Below are positions 61,455 to 64,000 of a stretch of DNA of 64,000 bases, piece by piece. The stretch is taken from assembly GCA_035606355.1 (NCBI GenBank), contig DATNFO010000012.1, positions 62,001 to 126,000 of the forward strand, read 5' to 3'. Numbering within the stretch: the first letter of the stretch is position 1; each line of letters begins with the position of its first letter. The stretch comes from Sulfopaludibacter sp035606355 (GTDB taxonomy: Bacteria > Acidobacteriota > Terriglobia > Bryobacterales > Bryobacteraceae). The position numbers were made by a program, and so were the translations under genes. A model generated the notes under the pieces. That model did not search any database, was not told the origin of the DNA, and was given only the letters and a program-made list of their open reading frames with translations.

Positions 61455-63179
61455 ATGGGCAAGTTTCTCTTGGGTATCCTGACGGGCTTCGCGCTCGTCT
61501 TCGTGGCAGGCGTTCTGGTCCTCTTCGCCGTGGCGCATTTTACTCAGGCGCCGCCCTCCATCAGGGACAATTCGGTGCTGGTAATGCGTCTCTCAGGGGA
61601 CGTGCCGGAAAAAGCGCCGATCGAGCTGCCGGCCCTTCTCTCGCCGGCTGCCGGGCCGCGCGCCACACTTGCCGATGTCTGGATGTCGCTGCGGAAAGCG
61701 GCCGTCGATCCGCAAATCAAAGCCGTGATTGTAGAGCCGGAGGGCCTTTCCGCCGGCTGGGCCAAATGCGATGAGATCCGTTCCGATCTGGAAGCATTTC
61801 GCAAATCCGGCAAGCCGGTCTACGCGTACTTACGGCAGCCCGGCTCGCATGAGTATTACGTCGCCACCGCGGCCGGCCGCATTTACCTTGGCCCTTCCGA
61901 GCCTGTGATGCTCAAAGGTTTACGCGCGGAAATCATGTACTTCAAGAACACCCTCGATAAGCTCGGCGTCACTGTGCAAGTGCAGCACGCCGGCAAGTAC
62001 AAGGATTTCGGCGACATGTTTGAGCGCACCAACATGAGCCCGGAAACGCGAGAGGTGATGGACAGCGTGGTCGGCGACCTCTATGGCAATCTGGTGGATC
62101 GCATTGCTGCTGCGCGCCATAAGTCTGCGGCCGATGTGCGTGCCATTATCGATCGGGGCCCCTACACCGCGCCGGGAGCGCTTCAGGTGGGCCTTGTCGA
62201 CGAATTGCGTTTCGAAGACCAAATGTTCGGCGAGTTGCAGACCGCGCTCCATTCCGGCCAGCCCCATAAGGTGTCGCTGGAGGATTACGTTCGCGTGCCT
62301 GCTTCGTCGGTCGGACTCGGCGGAAAGCAGCATATTGCGCTGGTGATCGGCGAGGGCGATATCGTCCGCGGCGATGCGTCAAACGATGGGTCGGAATCCT
62401 CGCTCACTTCCTATGGCTTCGTTAAAGTGCTGAAGCATCTCGAGGGCGATTCGTCCATCAAGGGCGTGATTGTGCGCATCGATTCTCCCGGCGGAGAAGT
62501 GACCGCGAGCGACGAGATCTGGCGCGAGATGAACCTGTTGAACCAGAAGAAGCCGATGGTAATCTCGATGTCCGACGTCGCCGCGTCGGGCGGGTACTTT
62601 ATGGCGATGACGGGCGCGCCGATCGTGGCGTACCCTGCGACCGAGACCGGTTCCATCGGCGTCGTCTTCGGCAAGCCTGTGCTGCATGGGTTTTACGACA
62701 AGCTCGGAATTTCCAAAGACGCCGTACAGCAGGGTGCGCACGCCGATATCGATTCGGACTACGTGCCGCTATCGCCGGATGAGGCGGCGATTCTGCGCCA
62801 TGGCATCGATGAGAGCTACGTCGATTTCGTGTCGAAGGTCGCTGCCGCCCGGCATCGCCCTTACAACGACATCGAGCCGAACGCGCAGGGTCGGGTGTGG
62901 CTCGGCTCGCAGGCGCAGCCTCGCGGACTGGTCGATCAGCTTGGCGGCTTCGACACTGCGGTCGCGCTTCTGAAGCAGAAGGCGGGTATCGCCGCGAATG
63001 AGAATGTGTCGATCGATGTCTATCCGGGCGCGCGCACCTGGCTGGATCTGCTGATCAAACGTCCGCAATCCGATGTCCTGTCCATGCGGCTGAAGCAAGT
63101 GGTCGGCAATGTGCCGCTCCGCGCCTGGATGCAAGGCGGCTACCTGCGCGAAATGCCCTACTGGTTTGAAGTGCGGTAG
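61455..63179 (+). CDS. sppA: Signal peptide peptidase SppA (long, 67K type)
   Basis: 574 residues with one N-terminal membrane helix (LLGILTGFALVFVAGVLVLF) and the tandem N- and C-domains of the long SppA type. The catalytic Lys is in HAGKYKDFGD (Lys183, N-domain) and Ser in SDVAASGGYFMA (Ser378, C-domain), the Ser-Lys dyad split across domains as in E. coli SppA. It degrades cleaved signal peptides in the inner membrane. The stop codon lies in the first bases of a palindromic repeat. Confidence 0.94.
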   Translation: MGKFLLGILTGFALVFVAGVLVLFAVAHFTQAPPSIRDNSVLVMRLSGDVPEKAPIELPALLSPAAGPRATLADVWMSLRKAAVDPQIKAVIVEPEGLSAGWAKCDEIRSDLEAFRKSGKPVYAYLRQPGSHEYYVATAAGRIYLGPSEPVMLKGLRAEIMYFKNTLDKLGVTVQVQHAGKYKDFGDMFERTNMSPETREVMDSVVGDLYGNLVDRIAAARHKSAADVRAIIDRGPYTAPGALQVGLVDELRFEDQMFGELQTALHSGQPHKVSLEDYVRVPASSVGLGGKQHIALVIGEGDIVRGDASNDGSESSLTSYGFVKVLKHLEGDSSIKGVIVRIDSPGGEVTASDEIWREMNLLNQKKPMVISMSDVAASGGYFMAMTGAPIVAYPATETGSIGVVFGKPVLHGFYDKLGISKDAVQQGAHADIDSDYVPLSPDEAAILRHGIDESYVDFVSKVAAARHRPYNDIEPNAQGRVWLGSQAQPRGLVDQLGGFDTAVALLKQKAGIAANENVSIDVYPGARTWLDLLIKRPQSDVLSMRLKQVVGNVPLRAWMQGGYLREMPYWFEVR

Positions 63180-63296
63180 GTACCGGCCTCCCGGCCGGTA
63201 CCAGGCAAGCAACGCTCGCCGCAACAGGAAAGATTCCTGTTTCCACGCATTATGCGCGCTACGCGCGCATGGTACCGGCCGGGAGGCCGGTACCTA
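63177..63296. repeat. Palindromic element, family C (27-nt perfect inverted repeat)
   Basis: 27-nt arms at 63177-63203 and 63270-63296 are exact inverted copies, each itself nearly palindromic (GGTACCGGCC core). Between them lie two small hairpins: AACAGGAA/TTCCTGTT and ATGCGCGC/GCGCGCAT (63252-63259 with 63263-63270). The element supplies both stop codons of the flanking convergent genes and the last dozen residues of the glycosyltransferase. MITE-like; no second copy in the window. Confidence 0.8.
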
Positions 63297-64000
63297 CCAG
63301 CGCCTCGCGCACACGTTCCAAAGTCTCTTCAGCATCGGCTTTTTCAACGCGCACTACCTGTACGTTCGCGCCAACCGGCCGCCAGCGGTCGAACATACGC
63401 GGCACGGGAAAGCCGCCAAATATACTGACCAGCGGAACGCCGCACGCCGCCGCGATATGTTGTCCCGCCGAATCGTAACCGACGTACAACTTGCTCGCCG
63501 CGATAATCCTGGCGAACCCGGCGAATGAACCGCTCCACAAAACTGCGTTCACGCCCGCGCGCTCCACGGCAGCGCGGACGCGCTCCGATTCTTCGCCGCC
63601 GGCGCCTTCATCGATGCACAAAGGCGCGCCCGATTCCGCCAGCACGCCGAGCAACTTTTCTTCAAACGGATCGGCAATGCGCTTGGCCGGATTCTCGCCG
63701 ACCCCCAGGCTGATTGCGATGTGCCCGCCATCGGTATGCGTGCCGCCCAACGCGATGAAGGGCTTTGCATCGGCGACGCCGAAGGTCTCCCGAGCCCACT
63801 TGGCGGCGAGTTGCGGAAGGCTATCGCTGGTGTCGGCTCCATACGCGCGGCTCTCGAAGAGGTGATACCGCTCCTCCGCGCAAACCGGCAACAGGCCGAG
63901 CTGCGTCAGCCGCGAATCCGGATCCACCACGAGGCAATCGTCGCCCTCGATGAGGTCGCGGAGCGGTTGCCATGCAGCCAGACGGTCGCGTAGGCCGCCG
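63259..64000 (-). CDS. Glycosyltransferase family 9 (heptosyltransferase-like), N-terminus cut by window edge
   Basis: The frame is open to the right edge, so only about 246 C-terminal residues are visible. Family 9 motifs: FIALGGTHTDGGHIAISLGV, LCIDEGAGGEESERVRAAVE and, near the end, LYVGYDSAGQHIAAACGVPL with VSIFGG, matching the donor-binding C-domain of ADP-heptose LPS heptosyltransferases. The ending VGTGLPAGTMRA is encoded by a palindromic repeat rather than by conserved sequence. It likely adds a core sugar to LPS, in keeping with waaA elsewhere. Confidence 0.85.
   Translation of the reverse strand, partial: GGLRDRLAAWQPLRDLIEGDDCLVVDPDSRLTQLGLLPVCAEERYHLFESRAYGADTSDSLPQLAAKWARETFGVADAKPFIALGGTHTDGGHIAISLGVGENPAKRIADPFEEKLLGVLAESGAPLCIDEGAGGEESERVRAAVERAGVNAVLWSGSFAGFARIIAASKLYVGYDSAGQHIAAACGVPLVSIFGGFPVPRMFDRWRPVGANVQVVRVEKADAEETLERVREALVGTGLPAGTMRA

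Overview
The window is a GC-rich chromosomal segment from a diderm bacterium, most likely an Acidobacteriota of the Bryobacterales / Solibacter type. Evidence: LPS genes (fused waaA-lpxK), Omp85/TamB envelope biogenesis, secreted beta-propeller proteins, a C-terminal domain of the type first described in Solibacter (TIGR03437-like, by recognition only), a PEP-CTERM protein, bacillithiol-type bshA and pnp-rpsO. I saw no phage, transposase, CRISPR array, rRNA or tRNA.

Layout. 1-2864: a membrane-anchored JAMM metallopeptidase (cut by the left edge), divergent from a GAF protein and a Ycf48-like propeller. 2865-3548: a gene-free stretch that looks like a promoter-driven structured RNA of about 470 nt. 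3549-10252: class IV aminotransferase, HipA-like kinase, a small conserved-looking ORF, an acidic/basic histone-H1-like protein, an MltD-like lytic transglycosylase and an EF-G-2-type GTPase. 10657-16314: deoB-tpiA, a PEP-CTERM protein, a WaaA-LpxK fusion and a secreted protein. 16400-24387: a 986-aa secreted propeller, pnp, rpsO, a GH172/DUF2961 and SGNH hydrolase pair and a small secreted protein. 24850-27019: an overlapping polysaccharide deacetylase-ACP-ketosynthase cassette. 27170-34760: an Omp85 protein, a SurA-like chaperone and TamB, joined by 4-nt overlaps. 34807-37095: a ThiF/MoeB-type E1-like enzyme and a secreted protein.

37333-49609 is a Tad/Flp pilus locus (DUF192 protein, TadD-like TPR lipoprotein, Flp pilin, an inserted polytopic membrane protein, CpaB, CpaC secretin, TadG-like, two TadE-like pseudopilins, CpaE, CpaF, TadB, TadC) without a prepilin peptidase gene. 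50034-53219 holds bshA, galE and murB. 53268-55299 is a NarL-type two-component pair, followed by an L,D-transpeptidase and a 37-residue membrane peptide. 56103-61422 joins a secreted protein, a shortened oligopeptide-binding-like protein, an NtrY-like kinase and an NtrC-family regulator. The window ends with sppA and a glycosyltransferase family 9 gene cut by the right edge.

Three families of non-coding palindromic repeats sit between operons. Many genes lack a Shine-Dalgarno but carry a -10-like hexamer 5-9 nt before the start codon, which suggests frequent leaderless or near-leaderless transcripts. The best candidate for something undescribed is the structured RNA at about 3014-3485.
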